From Rhodoferax sp. (GTDB lineage: Bacteria > Pseudomonadota > Gammaproteobacteria > Burkholderiales > Burkholderiaceae_C), in assembly GCF_028688795.1 (NCBI RefSeq), contig NZ_JAQTXM010000001.1, forward strand, positions 186,001-250,000: a stretch of 64,000 bases of DNA, in the 5' to 3' direction. Every line of letters begins with the position of its first letter. The stretch's first letter is position 1. Made by a program: the position numbers and the translations under genes. This document shows positions 55,151-63,989 of the stretch, one piece after another. The notes under the pieces are model-generated. The model was given only the letters and a program-made list of their open reading frames with translations, was not told the DNA's origin and did not search any database.

Positions 55151-55178
55151 GGGGCGAGGGGGTTGGGGGGAGTGGGGG
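55151..55178 (+). other. G-quadruplex motif between convergent genes
   Basis: Four G-runs of 4, 5, 6 and 5 separated by 3-, 2- and 3-base loops (GGGG cga GGGGG tt GGGGGG agt GGGGG), followed by CTCCCCC that could fold back as a short hairpin. It lies in the 52-bp gap between the lpxH stop and the DUF349 stop, and could halt transcription from either side. Confidence 0.6.
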
Positions 55179-55191
55179 CTCCCCCAGAACC

Positions 55192-58047
55192 TCAAGCCTT
55201 CAACAACACCTTCAACACGTTCTGCACACGCCGCACCTGCGCCGCATCAAAACCGGACGCCAACACCGTGGCGGCATCCTGCGCCCAGGTTTGCGCTGGC
55301 GCCGGGTCATTGCGCTTGGTCAACAACTGCAGTTGCAACATGCGCCGCGCACTCAATTGTTCGGCAGGTGTCGGCACCTCAGCCGCCATCTCAAGGCGTA
55401 ACAGCGCTGTGGCGGCGTCACCCGAGGCGGGTTGCGACAGGGCTTTGACCCAGGCACCACGCACCACCGGGGTAACACGGTTGCCAAGTTCTTGCACGCT
55501 GGGCACTTGCTCGGTGTCACGCGTTTCCCAGGCGGTCAGCAAATGGGTCAAGGCTTCGCCGTGGGCCTGAGCGGCCAGCTTGCGCAAGGCAAACTGGGCT
55601 TGCTCCAGTGCGTCACGCTGGGCGCGGAATGCGGCGTCGCCCAAACGCGGCGCGTCAAAACGCTCGCCATAAGCCGGGCGGTCTGAGCGCTCACCACGCG
55701 GGCCACCACGGTCATCAGTGCGGCCTGGGCCACCAGGGCCACGGGAGTCACGCGCGCCGTCACGGCCAGCGGGTCGGCCACCGTCTTTGCGGTCGCCAAA
55801 TTTGCCGCCACGACCCATGGCAGCGGGTTCTTCTTTTTTCATGCCAGGGCGGTCATCACCGCGCATGGCAATGACGCGCTTGGGCGCCACCACGGGTTTG
55901 ACGGGTTCGGCTTCGGGCGCCGCTTCTGCGGCGCTGGGGCTGGCCACTTCCGACGACTCGGTGCCTTCAGCGGCATCGGCCGACGCTGGCGCAGATTCAC
56001 CGCCCGCGGTGTCAACAGCATCGCTTGCGTTCGCATCGCCGGACGCACTGACGTTTGCTACATTATCAGTAGCTCCTTGCGCATGTTCTGCTTGGGCTAG
56101 AGCCGTATTTTGTTCAGAAACTTTAGCCGCGACCACAGCGGCTTGGGCTTGCGCCTGGCCACTGAGCGCAGCCTCAAGTGAGGCCATGGCGCTGCGAATG
56201 GCTTGCACATCACCCGACGCATTGGCAGTTTGCAAGGCTTTGGAAGCATCAAGCACGATGCGGTCGCGGTCGCTCAAGGCGCTTTGGGCTTTCTCACGCT
56301 CTTGTGTTTTGCGGTTAAAGGCTTCGTCGATTGGCTTGCGGAACGCGTCCCACAGCTTTTGCTCGTGGCGGCGGTCAATTGGCACACGGTGCGCTTCTGC
56401 CTGCCAGCGTTGTTGCAGGGCCTTGACGGCATCAATGCGAAGCATGGCTTCGGCACCCAATGCGCGGGCCTCGTCGATCATGGCGTGGCGGGCTTCCAGG
56501 CTGAGCTTCTGTAAAGTTTCCAGCGGAGCGGCGGCATGGTCAATGGCGGCTTTCCACATGGGCTGCAGCTCAGCGAACATTTTTTCACCCACGTGGCCAG
56601 ACTCGCGCCAACGGTCGCCAAACTGGTGCAACACGCGGCTGAAGCCTTTCCAGTCGTCGTCCAGCGCGACCCGGTTGGCCTCAGCCCAGGCCTTGACTTC
56701 TTCGATCAGCGCCAGGCGCTGGGCGCGGTGCTCGGCGGACTCGGCCTTGACTTTTTCAAGCCACACCTCGACCACTTTGTGGGCTTCGTTGCAGGCATCA
56801 TCAAAACGTTTCCACAAGGCGTGGTTGGCCACACCGCCTTGGTCAGTGGTTTTCCACTGCTCACGCATTTGACGCAAGGTGTCTTGCATCTTGCGTCCAC
56901 CGATGGCTTGGCCTTCAGGGCGCTTGAGCAAGCCTTCAGCTTTGATCACCAATTCTTCACGCAACTGATCGGCACGCCAGCGCTGCCAGCCCTCCAACTC
57001 ACCCGCTGCCACCAACGCGGCGTGCGCCTGGGCTTCGAGCTTGTCGTCAATCAAACGGCCGTTGTCCTTGAGTGCCTGGCGCAGCGCATTGGCCACACCC
57101 ACACTGGTCTTGCCATGGCCTTGCGCCATTTCATGCTCTAGCTTTGCGAGCACCTCACGAACAAAAGACGTGGCTTTAGCCCGAATTTCGGGGTCAACCT
57201 TGGGCTTGGACGCTGCCACGGGGGCTTCCAGCGGAATACCACGCGCCACGCGAATTTCGTCAGCCCAGACTGGCACCTTCGGCAGCGGTGAGCTGGCATC
57301 GGCAGCGGCCGCAATGGTCAACATCAAGGCCTCGCTAAAGGCCTCCCACACCAACAGCAGTTGCGCCTGCGAGTCTTGCAACTGGGGCACAAAGCGCGCA
57401 TCCACGCTGGGCCAATTGGCATCGCCCGAGAGCGCTTGCGCCTCAGTTTGCCAATGCGCCACATCCGCGGCCAGGGCTTCCTGGGCGGCTTGGGCATCGG
57501 CCCATGGCTTGGTGGACAACACTTCAATGCGTTGGGCCAGCAGCACAGCGGCTTCACGCTGCACCTGCACGCGGTGCTGCAGGTCTTCAATGGTACGCAC
57601 ACGCTCCACCAGCTGGACCTTCAGGCCGGCCAGGGGTTCTTTGCTCAAGGGCGCGCCAGCTTTGGCGGCATCACGCTGCCAAGCCAGGGCGTCGGCCAGG
57701 TTGAGCTTGGAGGCAGCCAACAGGGCTTGCGCCTTGTCTGTCCATTCAAGTGCAATGGTGGCCTGGGTTTTGCTGCGTTTGATCTCGTCGAGCTTTTCCC
57801 GCACCAGCTTGGCGGCGCCCTTGTCCTTGACACTGAGCTCTTTGAACACCTGCTGAAGCTGCTCGCCACCGGGGTTGCTGGCCAGCCACTCGCGGATGCA
57901 GGCCATGCGCTCGCCCGATGTGTGGGCAGAAAACGCGCCACGCGTGAGCGCATCCAGCGGGTGCGCCTCATGGCTTTTGGCGGTGACGGCAGGTGCGTCA
58001 GGGGTGGGGGCTGCTTTGCTTTGGGTAGAAAAAGGGAACATCGACAT
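55192..58047 (-). CDS. DUF349 domain-containing coiled-coil protein
   Basis: 951-aa protein with several DUF349 repeats (about 60-600; for example AWTDKAQALL-type, LHQFGDRWRESGHVGEKMFA, LQQRWQAEAHRVPIDRRHEQ KLWDAFRKPIDEAF in pieces), a family of helical proteins of unknown role. A low-complexity Ala/Glu/Ser segment (about 630-735) is followed by an Arg/Gly/Asp-rich region (RDGARDSRGPGGPGRTDDRG), suggestive of RNA binding, then a conserved C-terminal helical domain. A dispersed-repeat copy encodes ALAQAEHAQGATDNVA in the low-complexity part. It stands alone, convergent with lpxH. Confidence 0.85.
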   Translation of the reverse strand: MSMFPFSTQSKAAPTPDAPAVTAKSHEAHPLDALTRGAFSAHTSGERMACIREWLASNPGGEQLQQVFKELSVKDKGAAKLVREKLDEIKRSKTQATIALEWTDKAQALLAASKLNLADALAWQRDAAKAGAPLSKEPLAGLKVQLVERVRTIEDLQHRVQVQREAAVLLAQRIEVLSTKPWADAQAAQEALAADVAHWQTEAQALSGDANWPSVDARFVPQLQDSQAQLLLVWEAFSEALMLTIAAAADASSPLPKVPVWADEIRVARGIPLEAPVAASKPKVDPEIRAKATSFVREVLAKLEHEMAQGHGKTSVGVANALRQALKDNGRLIDDKLEAQAHAALVAAGELEGWQRWRADQLREELVIKAEGLLKRPEGQAIGGRKMQDTLRQMREQWKTTDQGGVANHALWKRFDDACNEAHKVVEVWLEKVKAESAEHRAQRLALIEEVKAWAEANRVALDDDWKGFSRVLHQFGDRWRESGHVGEKMFAELQPMWKAAIDHAAAPLETLQKLSLEARHAMIDEARALGAEAMLRIDAVKALQQRWQAEAHRVPIDRRHEQKLWDAFRKPIDEAFNRKTQEREKAQSALSDRDRIVLDASKALQTANASGDVQAIRSAMASLEAALSGQAQAQAAVVAAKVSEQNTALAQAEHAQGATDNVANVSASGDANASDAVDTAGGESAPASADAAEGTESSEVASPSAAEAAPEAEPVKPVVAPKRVIAMRGDDRPGMKKEEPAAMGRGGKFGDRKDGGRPAGRDGARDSRGPGGPGRTDDRGGPRGERSDRPAYGERFDAPRLGDAAFRAQRDALEQAQFALRKLAAQAHGEALTHLLTAWETRDTEQVPSVQELGNRVTPVVRGAWVKALSQPASGDAATALLRLEMAAEVPTPAEQLSARRMLQLQLLTKRNDPAPAQTWAQDAATVLASGFDAAQVRRVQNVLKVLLKA
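56057..56116 (-). repeat. Dispersed repeat, copy 11, in frame inside the DUF349 gene
   Basis: Reverse complement ACGGCTCTAGCCCAAGCAGA then ACATGCGCAAGGAGCTACTG. Read as ALAQAEHAQGATDNVA, same phase as copies 5, 8, 9 and 10. Confidence 0.75.
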
Positions 58048-58270
58048 CGCGCACTAAAGATGAGAAGTGCCCGCCGCAAGGCAGCGGGAATAAACGCGTA
58101 TTTTCGCCGGGTTTTGCGCAGGGCCCAGAAAAACAATTTGAACCACCCTGAATTAGCCCGGCGATGAGGCAAACGAGGTCACAAAACCAATGCGGCAAGA
58201 CCGTTTGTAGCGTCTGCAAAACAAAACCTCGCGAACCTGGACGGCGCGCGGGATTTTGAAGGCATGAAAG

Positions 58271-59881
58271 TTACCGGCGCTGTGCCACGAAGCTGCCGGT
58301 GGAGCCGTCAGTATTTTTATAGGTGCCGCTGCCGGTGCCTAACAAGGCGCTCAAAGTACCACTGGCCGCGCTGTTGCCAGGCTCTGAATAGGTGAAAGCG
58401 CCGGTTGCGGGGTCGGTGATGGCGAACGTGCACGTGTTGGCCAGGCCCGCGCTGCTTTGGCAAGTGAAACTGCCGTCTGCCTTGAAGAAGACCGTGGTGC
58501 CGTCCGTGTACCGCGGGTCACGCAAATCCCAGGTGCCTTGGTAAGACCCGGCCGTCAGAGTCAAAGGCGCCGACGGGTTCTCTGCGCTCACCCCCAGCTT
58601 GGCCAGCAAGGCGGTGGTGGCCACGGTGTTCAAGCGAGCCGCCGTGCTGACACCCAGCTTATTCTGATAACCCTGATAGATCACGCCATTGCGTTCGACA
58701 AACACCCGGGTAAAGGACAGGGGTGCGGCTTGAGTGGGCAAATTGTTCAGCGTCAGCACGCGCGCATCGGCCAGAGTGGCAATGGTGTAGGTGCCCGTTC
58801 CAATCGGTGTGCAATTGCGGGTGGAGCCATTGTTGAACCGCTCTTTGCAGGCGTAATAAGTGACCGGATTGGTGCCAGGCCCCTTGAACGCCACGCGAAG
58901 TTTGGTATTGGTTGTGAAGAAGCCCGGGGCGGTGCCCGTGCCCACTGGTGCTGACCCAACCTTGCCAATGTCGACGCTGCTCTGACCCCAAGCTTCATTC
59001 CGAGGAGCATCCGGGTTCGTGTACGTGACACCGCCGTAAACAAAGCTGCCGCCGGTGTATTCGCACGGCGTCCCGGTCATGGCGCCCATCATGCCCTCCA
59101 GCGTGGTGCTGTTGGCCCCATTGCCGTCAAATTCAGGCGAATTACAACCGGTGCCTGCGGGTTGCGTGGCCACCACACCACCAGAGGACACCGCAAGGGA
59201 ATATTGGGTCACCAAATTGCTCTCGCCCACTGGAAAACTGCCTCCTGGGTAATAGCTGATGGCCGCAGTGACCGTGGTGAATGTGTATCCATAGAGCGAC
59301 GAACCCACCGGGAACACCGTGCTACCCAGCACCGCAGGGTCAGCCACGCTCAGGTTGGTGTGGCCCGCCGAGCGCACTTGCGCGTAGACCTCTGCCATGG
59401 TTTTGCCGCCAATGTCAGACGTGGTACGCGCGCTGTTGCCCGTTTCGAAGTTGCCGCAATAGTTGTAGGCGTTGTTACCCAGCGCGTCAGGCACGCCTGC
59501 GGTGTTCTCAAAATTGATAGGGCAATTGGCCCAGGCGCTGCCATTCCAATGCACGTCGGATTGACGCCATGGGTCACCGCCCGTACCCCACTTGGCCAAG
59601 TTGCCCGCCGCGCTACGTTGGCGCCGCTCCACCTGCTTGATGTTGCCGCTGGCGTCGGGGGTGTTTTGTGCTGGCGAAGAAGTCAGCAAACGCGTGTAGA
59701 AGTTCGCAGCATCGGTGAAACTTAAGCTGCTCAAGGTGAGTTCACCGGCCACAGGCACGGCGGGCACGGGTGTTACCGGTGCGTCTGCCACCGTGCCACC
59801 ATCGCTGCCACCGCAGCCATAAAGTGAAAGTAACCCAGCGCTGGCAACGCCATACGCCCAATTTTTCAGAAAAATTTTCAT
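58271..59881 (-). CDS. Large hypothetical lipoprotein with eight mature cysteines
   Basis: 536-aa predicted lipoprotein of unknown function. It starts MKIFLKNWAYGVASAGLLSL and has a lipobox LYGCGGSDGG; GAGGG precedes the ATG at 59881. After a short Pro/Val linker comes an extracytoplasmic domain rich in Gly, Thr, Ser and Asn with eight further Cys (NCPIN, YNYCGNF, GTGCNSP, GTPCEYT, YYACKE, RNCTPIG, FTCQSS, NTCTF), which could form four disulfides. The C-terminal part (GSYQGTWDLRDPRYTDGTTV, SGTYKNTDGSTGSFVAQRR) looks like a beta-sandwich repeat. I do not recognise the family. Neighbours give no clue; between 58048 and 58270 I see nothing but the upstream region of the DUF349 gene. Confidence 0.75.
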   Translation of the reverse strand: MKIFLKNWAYGVASAGLLSLYGCGGSDGGTVADAPVTPVPAVPVAGELTLSSLSFTDAANFYTRLLTSSPAQNTPDASGNIKQVERRQRSAAGNLAKWGTGGDPWRQSDVHWNGSAWANCPINFENTAGVPDALGNNAYNYCGNFETGNSARTTSDIGGKTMAEVYAQVRSAGHTNLSVADPAVLGSTVFPVGSSLYGYTFTTVTAAISYYPGGSFPVGESNLVTQYSLAVSSGGVVATQPAGTGCNSPEFDGNGANSTTLEGMMGAMTGTPCEYTGGSFVYGGVTYTNPDAPRNEAWGQSSVDIGKVGSAPVGTGTAPGFFTTNTKLRVAFKGPGTNPVTYYACKERFNNGSTRNCTPIGTGTYTIATLADARVLTLNNLPTQAAPLSFTRVFVERNGVIYQGYQNKLGVSTAARLNTVATTALLAKLGVSAENPSAPLTLTAGSYQGTWDLRDPRYTDGTTVFFKADGSFTCQSSAGLANTCTFAITDPATGAFTYSEPGNSAASGTLSALLGTGSGTYKNTDGSTGSFVAQRR

Positions 59882-59956
59882 AAGGCCCTCATCAAGTTGT
59901 TTTGGACACAGGTCATGAAGAAACGCCACTTGGGCTTTTCTTGACCTGCATCACAA

Positions 59957-60103
59957 ATGTCGGCGGGTTGTGGCTATCGCGCCATCCCATGTTTGTGGGA
60001 TATCAAAGGCCAACACGTGTGGCAAGTATTGGTGGTGGTTGAGGCCGACGGTATGCAAGTGCGTGAATTTTTAGCGGGCAGCCTGGTGTCGATGCAGGAG
60101 TAG
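59957..60103 (+). CDS. Possible small ORF, 48 aa, unassigned
   Basis: In the 268-bp gap between the lipoprotein and DUF748 genes, a + strand frame begins MSAGCGYRAIPCLWDIKGQH and continues VWQVLVVVEADGMQVREFLA to a stop at 60101. It has no ribosome-binding site and contains a small hairpin (ATCCCAT-GTTT-GTGGGAT). It could be a remnant of a larger gene. Otherwise this gap holds only the lipoprotein promoter region. Confidence 0.25.
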   Translation: MSAGCGYRAIPCLWDIKGQHVWQVLVVVEADGMQVREFLAGSLVSMQE

Positions 60104-60149
60104 GCGCGGGCCATTGCGGACATCTGCCAACGCAGCCGTCGTGCTGCGA

Positions 60150-63100
60150 CTATTGCGCCGCCAGATTCAATTCGGCACGCGGCTGCCATGTGGCTTCGGG
60201 CAACACGGCTTTGGCAGCTCCCAAAAACAGTCGCTCAAGCGGCAGCTTCAAGCTGGCCAGGTAATCACGCACCACTACACCGCGCTTGAGCGCAAGCGCT
60301 TGCATGGCCGATTCGGTGGCGCTCAGGTTGGCCAGCAACAGCGCCTCCATCTCAGGCACCGGCAGGTCCTTTGCCAGACCAATCAGGTTGCGCGGCTTGG
60401 GAAAGTCGGCACGCTTATAGACGGCCTTCAACAACACCGGGTAGTCTCCAGCAGAGATCGCCACAGCGGTGGGGGCGGTGGCCGAAGCCGCGACGGCGGG
60501 CCCGGCTCGGCTTGCTGCATCCGGCTGGGTGCGGCGTTTTTCAGCCAGCAACAGCGCTTGCAGCTGTTCACGCTTGAAGGCTTCGCGCTCCACCTCCAGG
60601 CTGGCGGTGCCGACCACCGTCATCTTCAAAGCCGGGCGCGCCAGCAATGCTTTTGCCACCTTGTCCAGCCCACCGCGTGCCTCTGGCGTCAGTGCCGCTG
60701 AACCGGGCGCAAAGCTGACCATGCTGAGCTCGTCACCACCGCCGCCAAAGGCGCTGGCCAGCAGCGAAAACGGCGCGGTGATGGCTTTGGTAATCAAATT
60801 CACAATCAGCTTGAAAACAATGGGCGCCAGCCGAAACTGCGGGTCGTTGAGGGAGCCACTGACTGGCAAATTGATGTCAATCACGCCATGACGGTCCGCC
60901 AGCAAAGCCACCGCCAGCTTGACCGGCAAGCTGGCGGTGGCGCCTGGCACCTGCTCGCCAAATTTGAGCTGGTTCAGCACGATGTTGTTGCGGGCAGTCA
61001 GCTGGCCATCGGGCTGCACCTTGTAGGCCACATCCACACTGAGCTTGCCGCGCTCAATGCCGTAGCCCGAGTAACGCACCGAATAGGTTGACAGCGGCGC
61101 CAGTTCCAGGTCGCGCACATGGCCGGCAATGTCCAGCGCCAGCGGCTTGGCCAAGGGGTTGAGCTTGCCAACAATTTCCAGCGTGGCGGTGCCTTCTACG
61201 CGCCCCCGCAGTTCCAGGTCAGCCAGCTGGACCTCACCGTTGCTGGCTTGAGAGGAAAACGCGCTGAGCTTGCCGGTGAGTTCTGTCAGACGAGCCGAAT
61301 AGTTGGGCTTGATGAAGCGATCGGTAAAGTCAACCCTGCCACCCATCAGACTGACCGGGCCAAAGTCGATCACGGCTGCCGTGGCATCTTTTGAATCATT
61401 TAGACCTGTAGACCTTATAGAAACTGCGTGAGAAGCTATTAATTTTGAATCATCCGGTGCACTAACTGGCACCGTCGCCGTGCCTGCGGCGCTGGCGGCA
61501 CTGTTGCTGCCCGTGGCCAGCACATCTTGCAAGTTCAGCCGGCCGGCCTCGCTCAAGGTCAGCTTGGCATAAAAATCACTCAAGGTGGTTTGGGCCACGG
61601 CCACGCGCGGGGCGGCACCGGGGGCCAGCGCGACATCGAGTCCAGTAAGGCTCAGGTCTTTCCAGCTCAGCAACTCCTCGGCGGGCGCGAAGGGCTCGGC
61701 CTGCGCCAGGCTGCCGACCTGAAAATCTTCCAACCGGGTGTCGCCGTGCAACTGCAAGGCCATGCCACCAGGCTTTTGGGCAAAGTTGACTCGCCCTTTG
61801 AAACTGGCATCGGCGCGCAGCAGGGCCACGTTCAAGGCGTCGGCCACGTAGGGCTCTAGCCCGTGCAGGGGCAGACGTTTGGCCGTGACATCACCCTGCA
61901 CCGCCACCGGGCTCAGCACCACCGTGCCGCGTCCAGCCACACTGCCCGGCTCGGTTTGGCCGTGCTGCATGCGCGCGGCCAAGGTCCAACTGAAGGGCTT
62001 GCTGCTTTGTGAGCTGAAGTTTTTCAATTGCATTGACACACCCGACAGGTCGAACGCGACCGGCTTGGGGGCTGCGGCGTCTGTGTAGCCAAACGCACCG
62101 TTGGTCACACTCACATCCTGGATGGCGACCAGCCAGGGTTTGGGAGGCAGACCGGGGGCGACTTTGGCGGTAGCCTTGGCCGCGTCTTGGACGGCACTTT
62201 GGGATGGGACCCGATCCGTGTGTGGGCCGCCCTTCAAATCTGGCTCGGAGCTGACTTTTGAGTTGGTTTTGAGCCAGTCTTCAAACATCCAGCGACCATT
62301 CGACTGGCGCGCCAGCGTTGCTTTTGGCTGCGTCACACGCACTTGACCGAGCGTGACGGTTTGGCCCGTCAGATCTACCGTTGCGTCTCGCAGCTGCACC
62401 TGCCGGACGCTGGCCAACAGCGCTTTGCCAGCAGCCTTGGTTGTTTTAGATGGGGCCGAGGAAAGTTCAAGCTTGTCCAGCGACAGGCTTGGCACCTGAA
62501 GCATCAGCTGCATGGGCTCTTGGGGCGACCGCGCGGCTTGCCAGGTCAGACCCAACTCGGCACTCAACAGGCCACTCAGCCCGGGCACCAGTACATCAGC
62601 CAGATAAGGCGCCGCCAGATTCAGGGGCGCATCGGTGAGTTTCGCCGTGGCACTGGCGGTCTGGTCGGTGGCCGTTCCCTTAAATGACAAGGCTGCCGTG
62701 TCGAGCAGGGCACTGCCCTCGAACGGCACACGCTGCGTGACTGGCCACTGCAGCGCCTGGGCCGACAAATCCAGCGCGCGAAGCGCCAAGCGAGCAGGCG
62801 CAAGCGTGGTGTGATCTTTCCAGCTCAATTCACCGCCCTGCACGTTGACCTGCGCCACCGCCACGGTCCATGGCGATAAATTTTGATCATTTAGGCCTGT
62901 AGACCTTTTAGATAATGCGCTAGTAGCTATATTATCAGGAGCAATTTTTTTGACTGCGTTAGGCGTCGTAAACAATGCCTGCCAATCAAGCACACCTTGA
63001 GCATTGCGCTGCAAGGCGATCTGCGGCTTGAGCCAGTCCACGCGCCCCAACTGCACGTTGCGCGTCAGCGGGCGCACATCGGTGAGCTGCACACTCAAGC

Positions 63101-63989
63101 GCTCAAAAGCCATCAAATCCTGCGCTGGTGCTGTCTTTTGGGCTGGTGCCACCAGCTTGACCTGGCTGGCCGTCACCAGCCCGCTCAAGACCACCGAGGT
63201 CTGCTGGGCCTGCTCGAATGCCAACTTCAGGTCTGCGTTGAGCACCGCCGAGGTCAGCCGCACCGGCAAACTGGCGGGTTGGTAGGCCAGGTAAGGCGCG
63301 AGGTCAAGGCTCTTGAGTTTGAAGTTGGCTTCGGTCTTCTGGTTGTCAGCAAACGGTGTGCTCTGAGCGCTAGAGTCAAACCGGCTGCCATTGAATTCAA
63401 AAGCCAGCTGCGGCTGCACCTGCACGTCACGTTTGGCGTCCAGGTTGCTCAAAAACGGCAGTTTGACGGTCAAACCAGTCAGCCGATGCACTTGGCCCAC
63501 TGCCGCATCGTCCAGCGTGACCTCACCCTGTGCCAACACCAGGTTGTAGAGCGCAAAACCAAGGGGTGTGGCAGTGGGTTCGCTTGGGGACTGGTGCAAA
63601 CGCGCCAGCACATCGTCCACGTCGTAATGCCCAGCGCCCAAATGCTTCAGCCGCAGTTGCGGCGCGTCAATTTGAATCGCATCCGCCACAGGCGCCAGCC
63701 TGAAAAGCGATTGCGCTTCCATATCTATATAGAGGTGCTTGATGGCGAACTGTGGGCTGGGGTTGGCCGCGTCCGCATGGGCCACGACAAAGTCATCAAC
63801 CGCCAGCTCAAGTGACCAAGGTTTGAAGTCGACGCGCCCAATAGTCACCTGGCGCCCAAGTTGCCCGGACAGTCGTGTTTCAAGCTGGCTTTTCAGCAAG
63901 GGTGGCAGTGCCAGCCATGACAACAGCCACAGCAACAACAAGCCACCAATCGCCATACCCAGCCGGCGCACCCCCTTGGTTTGGATCAA
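60150..63989 (-). CDS. DUF748 (AsmA-like) envelope protein, possibly 5' partial
   Basis: 1279-aa or slightly longer protein. It has an N-terminal TM helix (MAIGGLLLLWLLSWLALPPL) and a very long AsmA/TamB-like periplasmic region. The DUF748 core covers the C-terminal half (SLMGGRVDFTDRFIKPNYSA, LTGKLSAFSS, VRYSGYGIERGKLSVDVAYK, NNIVLNQLKFGEQVPGATAS, PLPVSGSLNDPQFRL-like). The end carries a degenerate OmpA-like segment (VSFAPGSAALTPEARGGLDK). Such proteins are thought to help lipid or envelope transport. The frame begins with TTG at 63989 and stays open to the window edge, so the true start may lie outside. Two repeat copies inside encode IASHAVSIRSTGLND and IATSALSKRSTGLND. Confidence 0.87.
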   Translation of the reverse strand: MIQTKGVRRLGMAIGGLLLLWLLSWLALPPLLKSQLETRLSGQLGRQVTIGRVDFKPWSLELAVDDFVVAHADAANPSPQFAIKHLYIDMEAQSLFRLAPVADAIQIDAPQLRLKHLGAGHYDVDDVLARLHQSPSEPTATPLGFALYNLVLAQGEVTLDDAAVGQVHRLTGLTVKLPFLSNLDAKRDVQVQPQLAFEFNGSRFDSSAQSTPFADNQKTEANFKLKSLDLAPYLAYQPASLPVRLTSAVLNADLKLAFEQAQQTSVVLSGLVTASQVKLVAPAQKTAPAQDLMAFERLSVQLTDVRPLTRNVQLGRVDWLKPQIALQRNAQGVLDWQALFTTPNAVKKIAPDNIATSALSKRSTGLNDQNLSPWTVAVAQVNVQGGELSWKDHTTLAPARLALRALDLSAQALQWPVTQRVPFEGSALLDTAALSFKGTATDQTASATAKLTDAPLNLAAPYLADVLVPGLSGLLSAELGLTWQAARSPQEPMQLMLQVPSLSLDKLELSSAPSKTTKAAGKALLASVRQVQLRDATVDLTGQTVTLGQVRVTQPKATLARQSNGRWMFEDWLKTNSKVSSEPDLKGGPHTDRVPSQSAVQDAAKATAKVAPGLPPKPWLVAIQDVSVTNGAFGYTDAAAPKPVAFDLSGVSMQLKNFSSQSSKPFSWTLAARMQHGQTEPGSVAGRGTVVLSPVAVQGDVTAKRLPLHGLEPYVADALNVALLRADASFKGRVNFAQKPGGMALQLHGDTRLEDFQVGSLAQAEPFAPAEELLSWKDLSLTGLDVALAPGAAPRVAVAQTTLSDFYAKLTLSEAGRLNLQDVLATGSNSAASAAGTATVPVSAPDDSKLIASHAVSIRSTGLNDSKDATAAVIDFGPVSLMGGRVDFTDRFIKPNYSARLTELTGKLSAFSSQASNGEVQLADLELRGRVEGTATLEIVGKLNPLAKPLALDIAGHVRDLELAPLSTYSVRYSGYGIERGKLSVDVAYKVQPDGQLTARNNIVLNQLKFGEQVPGATASLPVKLAVALLADRHGVIDINLPVSGSLNDPQFRLAPIVFKLIVNLITKAITAPFSLLASAFGGGGDELSMVSFAPGSAALTPEARGGLDKVAKALLARPALKMTVVGTASLEVEREAFKREQLQALLLAEKRRTQPDAASRAGPAVAASATAPTAVAISAGDYPVLLKAVYKRADFPKPRNLIGLAKDLPVPEMEALLLANLSATESAMQALALKRGVVVRDYLASLKLPLERLFLGAAKAVLPEATWQPRAELNLAAQ
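61392..61452 (+). repeat. Dispersed repeat, copy 12, in frame inside the DUF748 gene
   Basis: ATCATTTAGACCTGTAGACC then TTATAGAAACTGCGTGAGAA GCTATT. In the gene's frame it reads LIASHAVSIRSTGLND. It shares the ATCATTTAGRCCTGTAGACC left half with copy 13 only, so these two are a subfamily or a recent duplicate. Confidence 0.8.
62884..62945 (+). repeat. Dispersed repeat, copy 13, in frame inside the DUF748 gene
   Basis: ATCATTTAGGCCTGTAGACC then TTTTAGATAATGCGCTAGTA GCTAT. In the gene's frame it reads NIATSALSKRSTGLND, aligned with copy 12 without gaps. Confidence 0.8.

Noticed and set aside
55718..56872. 384-codon open frame antisense to the DUF349 gene
   Set aside because: Ser/Ala-rich shadow; the sense strand has DUF349 repeats.
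59974..60189. Minus-strand 71-codon frame in the lipoprotein-DUF748 gap
   Set aside because: Overlaps the end of the DUF748 gene in another frame, no ribosome-binding site, unprotein-like composition.
1796..62945. Dispersed repeats as a CRISPR array or insertion-sequence ends
   Set aside because: Copies are single, kilobases apart, imperfect and in both orientations; no regular spacers, no cas genes, no transposase and no target-site duplications could be seen.
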